Assembly (NCBI GenBank): GCA_002395905.1
Contig: DGVK01000105.1
Coordinates: 2,946 to 15,138 of the forward strand
Direction: 5' to 3'
Source of the DNA: Verrucomicrobia bacterium UBA4286
Lineage (GTDB): Bacteria > Verrucomicrobiota > Kiritimatiellia > RFP12 > UBA1067
DNA: 12,193 nt
A program made the translations under genes and the position numbers. The notes beneath the pieces are model-generated. The model had not been told where the DNA came from, did no database searches, and worked only from the letters and a program-made list of their open reading frames with translations. Below, piece by piece: positions 1 through 7,420 of this stretch; within the stretch, counting starts at the first letter, position 1; each line of letters opens with the position of its first letter.

Positions 1-531
1 CGCAAGCGCTTCGTCCGCAGAAGGAGAGAAGAGCGCATCGTCGTCAAGCGAGACGGCCAGACCGCTCTTGACGGACAGAACGCGGTCGCCCTTCTTCGGC
101 GTGACGGAGCAGGGATACGCATCGTCGCGGTAGCGGACTTCGCCTTGAAACGCGAGCGTCCCCGCGTATGCGAACGCCGTGCGGTGGTAGACGAGCATCG
201 AAACGCCATCGCCCTCCGCCTGAAACGAAATATAGCCGTTCACATTGCCGCGCGTGTCGACGAGCGCGAGCCTCGTGCGCACGCCGTCTCGCGGCGAAAC
301 GACGCGCCAGGCCGCCATCGAGCCGTCCCTGCCGACACCTTCGCCTGTGACGCGCGCGGGGCCGGTCATGGAAAATTGCCCTTCTATCTCGGCGTGTCCG
401 TCGGCATGGCGCAGAACAAGCCGTTCATCCTCATCGGAGAACGAAATCCGCCAGCGCCATGCGGTGAACTCCGAATCAGCCCTCGCAGACGCGGCCAAAA
501 GAACCGCACATGACAGCAGTATCGCCTTCAT
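1..531 (-). CDS. Exported protein of unknown function (3' end cut by window edge)
   Basis: An open frame from ATG at 531 runs to the window edge without a stop, giving 177 visible residues. The start is a standard Sec signal peptide: MKAILL, a hydrophobic core to residue 14, and an ARA signal peptidase I site with cleavage expected after Ala18. The mature part is Gly/Asp/Arg-rich and looks beta-stranded (alternating stretches such as AWRWRISFSDEDERLVLRHA at 24-43, then GYISFQAEGDGVSMLVYH). I do not recognise the family; an N-terminal beta-sandwich of a secreted enzyme or surface protein would fit but is a guess. A Sec signal argues against a T3SS effector. It lies 31 bases after sigma factor A, with no clear ribosome site and its own predicted promoter, so it may be outside the T3SS operon proper. 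Confidence 0.8.
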   Translation of the reverse strand, partial: MKAILLSCAVLLAASARADSEFTAWRWRISFSDEDERLVLRHADGHAEIEGQFSMTGPARVTGEGVGRDGSMAAWRVVSPRDGVRTRLALVDTRGNVNGYISFQAEGDGVSMLVYHRTAFAYAGTLAFQGEVRYRDDAYPCSVTPKKGDRVLSVKSGLAVSLDDDALFSPSADEALA

Positions 532-537
532 GCGGTC

Positions 538-566
538 ATTATATCAAATTCCGCGGCTCCGGTCAC
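538..566 (-). promoter_or_regulatory. Sigma70-type extended -10 promoter for the last gene
   Basis: On the minus strand GTGACC (566-561; four of six match TTGACA) is followed by a 17-base spacer and TATAAT (543-538), preceded by TGA to make an extended -10, TGATATAAT. The -35 box overlaps the TGA stop of sigma factor A (565-563). Counting the last T of the -10 as position -7 puts the start at 531, the A of the next gene's ATG, which predicts a leaderless transcript. A perfect -10 with correct spacing is unlikely by chance in DNA this GC-rich. It resembles a housekeeping promoter, not an ECF one. Confidence 0.6.
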
Positions 567-1084
567 CTGCCGCCGGCGGACGGATTCGCGACATCTCCCA
601 GATCGGAAAGTATTTCGCGCAGCTTCTGCTTCGCGCGGAATATGCGCACCTTCACGAGATTGTCGGTGACACCCGTCTGCCGGGCTATGTCGCTTATCGA
701 CATTTCGGCGACCTGAAAGAGCGTGTATGCCTCCCGCAGCACAGGCGGCAGCCTGGCAAACGCCTCCTTGAGCCGCCTGCGCAGATACGCCGCGTCGGAC
801 GGCAGCGCGGCCGGGCCGGTCGTGCCGGCGTCTTCATCCTTTATCTCGTCCACGAACGTCATTCGCGAATCGTCGCGCGCGAGGTTCTTGCGCAGGTTGC
901 GGGCGATAGTGAATGCGAGGCCCGATACTGCCCCTTCGTCGTCGCGCAGATCGTCGCGCATCTTCCATATCTTGAGAAACGTGTTCTGGACGAGGTCGCA
1001 CGCCTCGTGGTAGCTGCTGCCGCTTGAAACGAGCCAGTTGGTCAGTTTCGGAGCGATCGAGTTGTAGTGCGCTTCGATTGTCAT
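563..1084 (-). CDS. ECF-type RNA polymerase sigma factor A (operon-embedded)
   Basis: A 173-residue ECF sigma factor with regions 2 and 4 only. Region 2 carries ACDLVQNTFLKIWKM (28-42) and LAFTIARNLRKNLARDDSR (56-74). Region 4 carries LPPVLREAYTLFQVAEMSIS and a helix-turn-helix ending NLVKVRIFRAKQKLRE. It is a clear paralogue of sigma factor B: both begin MT-[I/L]-EA-x-YN and share RDDSR, YLRRR and NLVKVR. ATG at 1084 overlaps the sctU stop (ATGA), with GGAGG 4 bases upstream. The last codons overlap the -35 region of the promoter at 538-566. No anti-sigma gene follows; the next gene is an exported protein. A role in controlling T3SS or effector genes is inferred from position only. Confidence 0.9.
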   Translation of the reverse strand: MTIEAHYNSIAPKLTNWLVSSGSSYHEACDLVQNTFLKIWKMRDDLRDDEGAVSGLAFTIARNLRKNLARDDSRMTFVDEIKDEDAGTTGPAALPSDAAYLRRRLKEAFARLPPVLREAYTLFQVAEMSISDIARQTGVTDNLVKVRIFRAKQKLREILSDLGDVANPSAGGR

Positions 1085-2181
1085 ATATCCTCCAACGAGA
1101 CGGCGTCAAGCTCCGCCTCTTCCTTTCTGGCGTCTTGTATGCGCTTGGCCCATTTAAGGACTTCTGCAACAGGCTCGATAAGAGAATCGGGTATGAAATC
1201 GTCTATCCTGCCTTCGGCGTACAGCGCGCGGGCCAGCGGGCGGTCCTCCATGACGGGAATCCCCTCCTCCATTGCCGTTTCGCGTATTATGCGCGCCGTC
1301 TTTCCTGCACCAAGCGCGCATATCCGCGGCAGCGGCGACTCTTCGGCTTCAAAGCGTATGCCGACGGCAAGATGCGTCGGGTTGGTCACGACCACGTTAG
1401 ACCGTTTTGCGGCCTTCACAGGGTCGGGGCCGTTCATGATTTCATCGCGGAACTGCCTCTGGGCCTGCTTGATCTCGGCAGAGCCTTCCATCTCCTTGTA
1501 TTCGCGCTTGACTTCATCCTTGGTCATCATCATCTGCTTGGTGAAGTTGCGCCCCTGGAAGAGGCGGTCCACGATGGCGATCACGATGTAGCCGAATGCG
1601 GTGTAGACCGCAAGGCGCTTCAGCATGACCTTCAGGCACGGGAAGATGTCGTCGATCGTGCCGTAGCACATGGTAAGGAGTTCGGGCACGCTGGCCCATA
1701 TTATCTTGTAGAGCAGATAGCTGAGGAACGAAACCTTGACGACGTTTTTGAGGAACTCGAAAAGATTCTTCATCGAGAATATCTTCTTGGCCCCTTCTAC
1801 GGGGTTGAGTTTCTCCATCTTTGGTATGATCGGCTCAAAAGTGAAAAGGAAGCCTATCTGCGAAACATTGCCGACGATTCCCACGACCGCCGCGACAAAG
1901 ACGAATATGAACGAATGCTTGCAGATCATGAGCACGGTGAGCGCCGAGGCCTGGCGCACGGTTCCGTCGACACCGCCGGACATCCCGCCGCCGATGAACT
2001 TCAGAAGCGTTTCCATGTCATCCGCAAGCGCAAGCCCCATCCAGGCGAGAACCGCGAAAAGCACTATCAGGATCGCTGTCGAGACTATGTCCTTGGAAGT
2101 GCAGACCTGCCCCTTCTCCCGCGCGTCGCGCAGTTTCTTGGGGGTAGGCATCTCTGTCTTCTCGCCGGACGACTCCGCCAT
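1081..2181 (-). CDS. sctU: SctU, autocleaving substrate-specificity switch
   Basis: Export apparatus protein that switches secretion from rod/needle subunits to later substrates (YscU/FlhB family), 366 residues. The N-terminus has the usual KTEMPTPKKLRDAREKGQV (8-26), followed by four membrane helices (about 32-52, 80-105, 144-165 and 185-205). The cytosolic part holds the autocleavage motif NPTH at 267-270, with cleavage expected between Asn267 and Pro268, in VVVTNPTHLAVGIRF. The C-terminal tail is acidic. ATG at 2181 has GGGAGGGGG upstream. The stop overlaps the start of sigma factor A as ATGA, so switch protein and sigma factor are translationally linked. Confidence 0.98.
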   Translation of the reverse strand: MAESSGEKTEMPTPKKLRDAREKGQVCTSKDIVSTAILIVLFAVLAWMGLALADDMETLLKFIGGGMSGGVDGTVRQASALTVLMICKHSFIFVFVAAVVGIVGNVSQIGFLFTFEPIIPKMEKLNPVEGAKKIFSMKNLFEFLKNVVKVSFLSYLLYKIIWASVPELLTMCYGTIDDIFPCLKVMLKRLAVYTAFGYIVIAIVDRLFQGRNFTKQMMMTKDEVKREYKEMEGSAEIKQAQRQFRDEIMNGPDPVKAAKRSNVVVTNPTHLAVGIRFEAEESPLPRICALGAGKTARIIRETAMEEGIPVMEDRPLARALYAEGRIDDFIPDSLIEPVAEVLKWAKRIQDARKEEAELDAVSLEDI

Positions 2182-2185
2182 AGCG

Positions 2186-2968
2186 TCAGCCCCCTCCCAG
2201 AAGTTTTCTTACAGGGCCGAGGATCGCGTCCTCCCTTGTGTACATGAGCATGTCGAGAATGAACGGGAGATATACGGCGAGCATCGCGACACCGAGGGCG
2301 GATTTCACCGGCATCGACAGAAAGAACACGTTGAGCTGCGGCGCGGTACGGTTCACAAGACCAAGGCCGAGCGTCGCCAGAAACATTATTATTATGACCG
2401 GCGCCGAGATGACGACCGTCACGCGAAGCATGCCGTCAAGCGAACCGAGAATCTGCACCGGCGCGTCCTTGGCGAACGAAACCCCGCTTGCGAAGACCGG
2501 CCATATGAAATAGCTGGAATATATCGCGCCGAGAAAGACAAACACCGCGCCGCACACGAAAAACAGCGTGGAGACGATCTGCGTGAAAAAGATTCCTGTC
2601 GTCGAGACCTGCGCCCCGGAAAGCGGCGAATACACCTCGCCCATAGTCGCGCCGCGCTGGTTGTCGATGAAGTTGCCGACGTTCTCGGCGATCCAGAAAG
2701 GGACGGCGGCGAAGAAGCCGAGCAGGAATCCGACAAGCGCCTCCTTGAAGGCGACGAGCGAGAACATCCATACGTTCGGCTCGCCCGGCGGCATTGCTGC
2801 GTGGATGAAAGGGACGGCAAGACAGGCGAAGGCGAAAACGGCCGCCCGCCTCGCCACGCCGGGAATCATGGAGTCGGTGAGCGCAGGACACACCGCGAAC
2901 GCGCCGCCGATCCGCGCCATCGCGAGGACCGCCGCCAGCACCCACCTATGGAATTCCACGTATGGCAT
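2186..2968 (-). CDS. sctT: SctT, export apparatus membrane protein
   Basis: Single-copy export gate subunit (YscT/FliR family), 260 residues with about six hydrophobic segments. Clear family blocks are EALVGFLLGFFAAVPFWIAE (76-95), NVGNFIDNQRGATMGEVYSP (96-115) and NRTAPQLNVFFLSMPVKS (206-223). There is no purine-rich site before the ATG, so translation probably depends on the TGATG junction with sctS. The stop is 4 bases before the sctU ATG. Confidence 0.97.
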   Translation of the reverse strand: MPYVEFHRWVLAAVLAMARIGGAFAVCPALTDSMIPGVARRAAVFAFACLAVPFIHAAMPPGEPNVWMFSLVAFKEALVGFLLGFFAAVPFWIAENVGNFIDNQRGATMGEVYSPLSGAQVSTTGIFFTQIVSTLFFVCGAVFVFLGAIYSSYFIWPVFASGVSFAKDAPVQILGSLDGMLRVTVVISAPVIIIMFLATLGLGLVNRTAPQLNVFFLSMPVKSALGVAMLAVYLPFILDMLMYTREDAILGPVRKLLGGG

Positions 2969-3234
2969 CAGCGTAGGAGCGCGAAGTGGGTGAAGATGTC
3001 CTGAGTGTAGAGAAGCAGGGACGAACCCATCCAGGACGCGCAGGCGAGAAGAGTAAGCGAAATGGCGATAAGCTTAACGGCGAAACCGAGCGTCTGCTCC
3101 TGGATCTGGGTAAGAGCCTGCAGAAGCGAAACGAGGATTCCTATGACGGTCGCCACCAGAATGGGAATGAGCGAGAGCCGCAGCACAAGCAAAAGGCATG
3201 TCTGCGCATAGTCCAGCAGCTGCGACTGACTCAT
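2968..3234 (-). CDS. sctS: SctS, export apparatus membrane protein
   Basis: Small two-helix membrane protein of the export gate (YscS/FliQ family), 88 residues, the usual size. It begins MSQSQLLDYAQTCLLLVL, with helices at about 10-38 and 50-75 joined by the conserved QALTQIQEQTLGFAVK loop. I chose ATG at 3234 over the longer frame from 3276: 3234 gives an ATGA overlap with sctR, has AGAGGA about 10 bases upstream, and matches the family's N-terminus; the extra 14 residues fall inside sctR. The stop shares one base with the sctT start (TGATG). Confidence 0.96.
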   Translation of the reverse strand: MSQSQLLDYAQTCLLLVLRLSLIPILVATVIGILVSLLQALTQIQEQTLGFAVKLIAISLTLLACASWMGSSLLLYTQDIFTHFALLR

Positions 3235-3944
3235 AGCGCGTATCCTCTTACAAGGCCCTGGATGAGAAGCGTCCACCCGTTGACCATCACGAACAGCAGC
3301 AGCTTGAACGGAAGAGAGATGGTCACAGGCGAGACCATCATCATGCCCATCGCCAGCAGGATGTTGGAGACGATTATGTCGATTGCAATGAACGGCAGGT
3401 AGACGAGGAAGCCTATCTGGAACGCCTTGGTGAGCTCTGAGACGCAGAACGAGGGCAGCAGTATGCAGAAACCGTCCGGGTCGACCGCGGCGGGAGCCCC
3501 GTCCTCCTTGGCCCAGAGGCGCTCTGCCGTGCGGACGAAGAACGCTCTTTCACGGTCGGATGTATGAGCGGCGAGCCAGTTTCGGAACGGTTCGGCCGCG
3601 GCGGAGAAATCTTCGGCTTCGATCGTCGAGGAGGAAAGAGCCTTCTCCTGCCCTTGAACGGCAGGCGCCGCCTGCCTCGCGACCTGCGACCGGCGCTGCT
3701 CCACACGGGACTGCACCAGCCCCCACGATTCCGACGCGACTGGCGCCATAATATAAAACGTAAGGATCATCGCAAGCGCGTTGATCACCATGTTCGGCGG
3801 TATGGACTGAATTCCGAGCGCATTGCGGATGAGCGACATCACAACAACTATCTTGAGATAGCTCGTCGCCACCATCGCCGCAAATGGAAGCAGCGAAAGC
3901 CCGACGAACATGACTATGAGCGCGAATGGGTCTGTCTGAAACAT
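3231..3944 (-). CDS. sctR: SctR, export apparatus membrane protein
   Basis: Core subunit of the SctR5-T1-S4 export gate in the inner membrane (YscR/FliP family), 237 residues. Family blocks are TSYLKIVVVMSLIRNALGIQ (27-46) followed by PPNMVINALAM (49-59), and LPSFCVSELTKAFQIGFLVY (163-182) followed by LPFIAIDIIVSNILLAMGMM. Four hydrophobic segments are near 7-28, 52-70, 168-200 and 205-228. The loop between the second and third (about 70-160) is polar, Ala/Gln/Glu-rich and a little long, matching the periplasmic domain of the family. The stop overlaps the sctS start as ATGA. FliP is excluded by the context. Confidence 0.97.
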   Translation of the reverse strand: MFQTDPFALIVMFVGLSLLPFAAMVATSYLKIVVVMSLIRNALGIQSIPPNMVINALAMILTFYIMAPVASESWGLVQSRVEQRRSQVARQAAPAVQGQEKALSSSTIEAEDFSAAAEPFRNWLAAHTSDRERAFFVRTAERLWAKEDGAPAAVDPDGFCILLPSFCVSELTKAFQIGFLVYLPFIAIDIIVSNILLAMGMMMVSPVTISLPFKLLLFVMVNGWTLLIQGLVRGYAL

Positions 3945-3947
3945 GAA

Positions 3948-4442
3948 TCATCCCTCCTTTAGATCGGCAAGCATCGGGCGCATGGCGCGTTTGGCGCGGC
4001 AGAGCCTCACCTTGACCAGGTTTTCGCTCGCGCCGGTAAGCGCGGCCGTTTCGCGGATGGTCCGTCCGCCGATTTGATAGAGCGTATACGTCTCGCGAAG
4101 AACCTCCGGCAAAGACGCGAGCGCGCCGGCGATGCGGCGGCGAAGGTAAAGAGAATCCGACGCGGCAGTCGCCTTCACACCGTCGGTCGTTCGCCTGTCA
4201 AGATCTTCAGGCCGCTCGACGACGGAAACGCGGCTGTCGTCGCGCACGCGGTTCGCCCGCAGGTTGCGGGCGGTTGTGAAAGCGAGGGCGCAAAAGTCGT
4301 CTCCCTCCCGCTCTCCGCGTGCGGCGATGCGGACGAAGGCGTCGTGCAGAATGTCACGCGCCGTCGCCTCATCGGTGCCGGTCGATACGAGATATCCGAC
4401 GATTTTCGGACCGGTCTCGTTGTATGCCGCCTCAAGCGTCAT
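3948..4442 (-). CDS. ECF-type RNA polymerase sigma factor B (operon-embedded)
   Basis: A 164-residue group 4 (ECF) sigma factor with only regions 2 and 4. Region 2 covers about 9-75, with [12 protein letters not shown] (28-39) and the -10 recognition helix block [19 protein letters not shown]. Region 4 covers about 100-160, with [15 protein letters not shown] and the helix-turn-helix ending [15 protein letters not shown]. It starts with ATGA overlapping the sctN stop and has a perfect AAGGAGG 10 bases upstream, located within sctN; it ends 3 bases before sctR. Ysc-type clusters have sctO-sctP-sctQ in this interval. By eye about four in ten residues match sigma factor A at 563-1084. No anti-sigma gene adjoins it. 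Its targets are unknown; it does not look like a simple copy of HrpL. Confidence 0.88.
   Translation of the reverse strand: MTLEAAYNETGPKIVGYLVSTGTDEATARDILHDAFVRIAARGEREGDDFCALAFTTARNLRANRVRDDSRVSVVERPEDLDRRTTDGVKATAASDSLYLRRRIAGALASLPEVLRETYTLYQIGGRTIRETAALTGASENLVKVRLCRAKRAMRPMLADLKEG
3953..3959 (-). promoter_or_regulatory. Ribosome binding site of sctR
   Basis: AAGGAGG, 8 bases before the sctR ATG, lies within the last codons of sigma factor B. It is a full-strength site, so sctR can be translated well even though it follows a regulatory gene. Confidence 0.65.
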
Positions 4443-5770
4443 CCGGCGACGGCCTCCTTAAGCTTCTGTATCGTCTCGTCATAGACGGGCCGCTCGTCGA
4501 GACCCTGCTTCAGAAAAGCGTTGATCGCGCCGTTCTTGGCGATGGCTTCATCCGCCTCGGGGTCGGATCCCTTCTTGTATTCACCGATCTTCAAAAGCAG
4601 TTCCACCTCGGCGTATTTCGCAAGAAGCGTGCGCAGCTTCGCGGCGGCGGCTTTGTGATCCTTCGGGATGATGGCCGTCTGGCAGCGCGAAACGGAGGCG
4701 AGGATGTCTATCGCGGGATAGTGGTTCATCTGCGCGAGCTTGCGTGAAAGTATTATGTGACCGTCGAGAATGGAGCGGGTCTCGTCCGCTATAGGCTCGG
4801 TCATGTCATCGCCTTCCACGAGAACGGTATAGAGGGCCGTGATGGAACCTTTGGAAGAGTTGCCGGCGCGCTCCATGAGCTTCGGCAGTTCCGAAAAGAC
4901 GCTAGGCGGGAAGCCTCGTCGCGTGGGAGGCTCGCCCGCGGCGAGGCCTATTTCACGTTGCGCGCGGCCGAAGCGCGTCACGCTGTCCATCAACAGAAGG
5001 ACCTTCATGCCTCGATCGCGGAACGATTCCGCTATCGAGGTGGCCACATACGCGGCCTTGAGACGCTCCATGGAAGGTCTGTCGGAAGTCGAAATTACGA
5101 GAACCGATTTCTTGAGACCCTCCGGTCCGAGATCCTTTTCAATGAATTCGCGCACCTCGCGGCCTCGCTCGCCGATGAGGGCGAGGACCGTCACCTCGGC
5201 CTCAGTGTTGCGGATGATAGAGGCGAGAAGCGTCGACTTGCCGCCGCCTGCGGCGGCGAAAATCCCCATACGCTGGCCTTCGCCGCAGGTGAGAAGCCCG
5301 TCGATGGCACGGATGCCGAGAGAAATCGGCTTTGAGATGATGGTGCGTTCAAGAGGCGATGGCGGCGGCGCATAGACGGGGTAGTATCCGTCCGGACGGA
5401 GAGGCCCCTTCCTGTCGGCGTCCATCGGACGGCCCAGTCCGTCAAGAACACGTCCGAGCAGGTTCATCCCGACAGGCACCATCTGGACGCGCCTCGTGGG
5501 AATAACCTCAGTCTCGGCCGATATGCCTATCATGGGGCCGAGCGCCGTGAGAAGCGCGGCGTCTTTCGTGAAACCCACGACCTCCGCCTGAACCTCCAGC
5601 CCCTCCCATGGATTGCGCAGTATGCAGACCTCTCCCACTTTCACGCCCGGGACGGAAGCTTTTATTATAGTGCCGACGACCTGGATGACCTTGCCCTTTA
5701 CATCGATGGGCTGCGCGTCCTCGACGGCGCGGTTCAGCACTTCGGGAATATAGTCGAACACGCCGCTCAT
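4439..5770 (-). CDS. sctN: SctN, T3SS ATPase
   Basis: Hexameric ATPase that strips chaperones and unfolds substrates at the export gate (YscN/InvC/FliI family); 443 residues from the ATG. Walker A is AAAGGGKST at about 172-180, catalytic Glu lies in [10 protein letters not shown] (about 200-209), Walker B is VLLLMDS (about 257-263), and the T3SS/flagellar ATPase signature [16 protein letters not shown] is at about 288-303. The tail with [14 protein letters not shown] is also typical. Two starts are possible: GTG at 5773 and ATG at 5770. GAGG lies 6 bases before the ATG but only 3 before the GTG, so I prefer 5770, giving a TGATG junction with sctL. The stop overlaps the sigma factor start (ATGA). 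Confidence 0.97.
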   Translation of the reverse strand: MSGVFDYIPEVLNRAVEDAQPIDVKGKVIQVVGTIIKASVPGVKVGEVCILRNPWEGLEVQAEVVGFTKDAALLTALGPMIGISAETEVIPTRRVQMVPVGMNLLGRVLDGLGRPMDADRKGPLRPDGYYPVYAPPPSPLERTIISKPISLGIRAIDGLLTCGEGQRMGIFAAAGGGKSTLLASIIRNTEAEVTVLALIGERGREVREFIEKDLGPEGLKKSVLVISTSDRPSMERLKAAYVATSIAESFRDRGMKVLLLMDSVTRFGRAQREIGLAAGEPPTRRGFPPSVFSELPKLMERAGNSSKGSITALYTVLVEGDDMTEPIADETRSILDGHIILSRKLAQMNHYPAIDILASVSRCQTAIIPKDHKAAAAKLRTLLAKYAEVELLLKIGEYKKGSDPEADEAIAKNGAINAFLKQGLDERPVYDETIQKLKEAVAG

Positions 5771-6414
5771 CACTCACCTCTTGCCGCGGACGCGGGCGCA
5801 TGCCCTCCCATGATATGCCTGTCGAGCGAACGCTTGATCGCGGCGAGCTGCGTGTCGACCGAGGCGTCGGCGACGCCGGCCTCAGTCTCGAGAATGCACG
5901 CCGCGCCCTTGAGCCGCGGATCCTCCACGACGTCGAACGACTCGACCGTAGGGTATATCTGGCGAAATTCCGCAAGACGGTCTTTCACGACCCCCGTCAT
6001 CTCGGGCGCAACCTTGAGAGTCACATGACGCTGCGTACGGATCACCGCGCTCATCGTCTTGCGGACGATGTTGACCACCATCTCCCTGTCGCCGATCTCC
6101 ACTACGCACGTCTTGAGCGCCTTCATGACCACATCGGCCATCTTGCCTTCGACGCTCTCCATGAACTCCACCGACTTGTCGACGAGATCGAGCTTCTGCA
6201 TGGCGATTTCAAGCTTCCCCTTCTGAAGCCCCTCCTCGTAGCCGCGCTTCTTCTCCTCCTCGAAAGCGGCCTTGGCCTCTTCGCGTATTCTCTCCGCATC
6301 GGCTTCGGCCGCGGCGATGATCTCCTCTGCACTGCGGACGGTGGCAACATCCGCAGCCTTTATAACGCGCCTGTCGGAGACGAGCGTGAAATCAGGTTTG
6401 TTGATCAGCAGCAT
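5770..6414 (-). CDS. sctL: SctL, ATPase stator/regulator
   Basis: Stator of the T3SS ATPase (YscL/FliH family), 214 residues; dimers connect SctN to the SctQ/SctK pods. The N-terminus has VSDRRVIKA (12-20), then a charged Ala/Glu/Lys coiled coil (about 28-95, containing [16 protein letters not shown]) and a C-terminal ATPase-binding domain with the family block [20 protein letters not shown] (165-184) plus SVDTQL. ATG at 6414 has GGAGG 10 bases upstream and overlaps sctK by 10 bases. The TGA stop touches the sctN start. All expected features are present. Confidence 0.93.
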   Translation of the reverse strand: MLLINKPDFTLVSDRRVIKAADVATVRSAEEIIAAAEADAERIREEAKAAFEEEKKRGYEEGLQKGKLEIAMQKLDLVDKSVEFMESVEGKMADVVMKALKTCVVEIGDREMVVNIVRKTMSAVIRTQRHVTLKVAPEMTGVVKDRLAEFRQIYPTVESFDVVEDPRLKGAACILETEAGVADASVDTQLAAIKRSLDRHIMGGHAPASAARGE

Positions 6415-7088
6415 AGTGAATGCGCCTCCGGAAATTTAAGTTTTAAAAGACGTGCCAGCGCCGCGTCGAGGACGTCCCTCCCCTGCGGCGGAACCTTTGA
6501 AGCGGCGGATTTGAACGGAAAAGTCTTCGGCAGCTTGAGGGCGACTCTTTCTTTGACCTGCGCCGGCGCGTCGCCCAGCAGCGCGAGCAGCAGTTCACAG
6601 CCGGCCGCGACCACGCAGTCGACCGCGCTCTTGGACGGCGCGCCGTCCTCGGCCGCGCGGGCCTCGCCGATTTTAGTGAAATAGGCGGTGAAAGCGAGCA
6701 CGTCAGGATACACCCCGGGAAGAGCCGCCTTGAGCGAGCGCACCGTCGCGCCGTCGGTCACTTTTCTAAGCGACGGTGCGCAGGCCAGTGCTCCAAGCCA
6801 GAGGACGATCGACTTTATTACAGCGCCGTCCAGAAGCGCGAGCCTGCTCCAGTCGGATGCAGGGAAATCGTGAAAGAACGGCTCTGCGCCGAGCTGCGAC
6901 AGAATCCATGCCTTGACACGGGAAGACGGCATAAGACCTTCTGCCGGGACCGCGCCGCCGCCGATCCCTTCAAGCCAGCTCTTGTGGACCTGGGGCGCGA
7001 AGTTCCACAGGAAGTCCCTCGCGCGCGGCCACAGAACGCCGTCCGCCACAAGCGCACGGGCCTCGCTCATTTCAATCAGCCGACCCAT
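6405..7088 (-). CDS. sctK: SctK, sorting platform protein
   Basis: Cytosolic sorting-platform component (YscK/OrgA/PscK family) that links the SctD ring to SctQ-SctL pods; 227 residues, near the family's usual 200-230. The recognisable core is ALLDGAVIKSIVLWLGALAC (84-103) with SLRKVTDGATVRSLKAAL (106-123) and YPDVLAF (127-133), the SctK hallmark block. The C-terminal third is Lys/Ala-rich and ends with two Cys. ATG at 7088 is supported by AAGGAG about 10 bases upstream; the next Met (residue 7) has no ribosome site. The gene overlaps its upstream neighbour by 13 bases and sctL by 10, in the standard J-(x)-K-L-N order. Confidence 0.85.
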   Translation of the reverse strand: MGRLIEMSEARALVADGVLWPRARDFLWNFAPQVHKSWLEGIGGGAVPAEGLMPSSRVKAWILSQLGAEPFFHDFPASDWSRLALLDGAVIKSIVLWLGALACAPSLRKVTDGATVRSLKAALPGVYPDVLAFTAYFTKIGEARAAEDGAPSKSAVDCVVAAGCELLLALLGDAPAQVKERVALKLPKTFPFKSAASKVPPQGRDVLDAALARLLKLKFPEAHSLCC

Positions 7089-7417
7089 TGCCGTGAGGCT
7101 CCTTTCCTGAACTCAAGATAACGCGCCCAGCGCGACCGTGCCTCTGAACCTCTGCCCAAAAGACGCAGCGCGCGGGTCTCCAGGACTGCCTGCGCATAGG
7201 CCAGATGCCGCGGAAACTCGGCCGCGCGCAGGATTTCAACGGCTCGCGCGGGTTCTCCATCCGAAAGCATGATCTCTGCGAGCGCGGCCGCCGCAACGCC
7301 GTCCCGAGGACAGTCCTCGCAGAGCGCCTCGCAGACGCTGCGCGCGCGGTCGCGTCGACCATGCCTCATGAACATCCATGCGGCGGTCAGCAGAAACTGT
7401 CTCTCGACGCCGTTCAT
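7076..7417 (-). CDS. sctY: YscY-like small TPR chaperone
   Basis: A 113-residue helical TPR-type protein. The pattern RQFLLTAAWMFMRHGRRDRA (6-25) followed by a 'CEALC' helix, a 'GEPARAVEIL' helix and 'ARSRWARYLEFRK' near the end recalls Yersinia YscY (about 114 residues), the chaperone that holds the early substrate YscX and binds SctV. The comparison is from memory, not an alignment. It sits between sctJ and sctK, an unusual place: in Yersinia yscY lies next to yscX and yscV. No SctX-like gene is in the window. The start has AAAGG upstream, 3 bases after the sctJ stop; the end overlaps sctK by 13 bases. The alternative is a second YscG/SycD-like chaperone. Confidence 0.62.
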   Translation of the reverse strand: MNGVERQFLLTAAWMFMRHGRRDRARSVCEALCEDCPRDGVAAAALAEIMLSDGEPARAVEILRAAEFPRHLAYAQAVLETRALRLLGRGSEARSRWARYLEFRKGASRQWVG

Positions 7418-7420
7418 CCT

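Noticed and set aside
1024..2247. Long plus-strand open frame (407 codons) opposite sctU
   Set aside because: It is antisense to a certain SctU gene. The translation is rich in His, Arg and Asp without any domain, typical of a shadow frame in GC-rich DNA.
1736..3004. Long plus-strand open frame (422 codons) opposite sctU and sctT
   Set aside because: It runs antisense across two well-identified membrane protein genes and encodes a low-order charged sequence with no ribosome site context.
2968..3276. Longer SctS start at 3276
   Set aside because: ATG at 3234 gives the standard 88-residue protein, an ATGA overlap with sctR and a ribosome site.
3948..4442. Sigma factor B as an HrpL orthologue
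   Set aside because: It shares the ECF architecture only; location, coupling and paralogy with sigma factor A differ, and I cannot test orthology without a search.
5800..6684. Plus-strand open frames opposite sctL/sctK, sctF/sctE and sctD (also 8746-9510 and 9691-10605)
   Set aside because: Antisense shadows of conserved minus-strand genes; compositions are Arg/Ser/Pro-heavy and no family features are visible.
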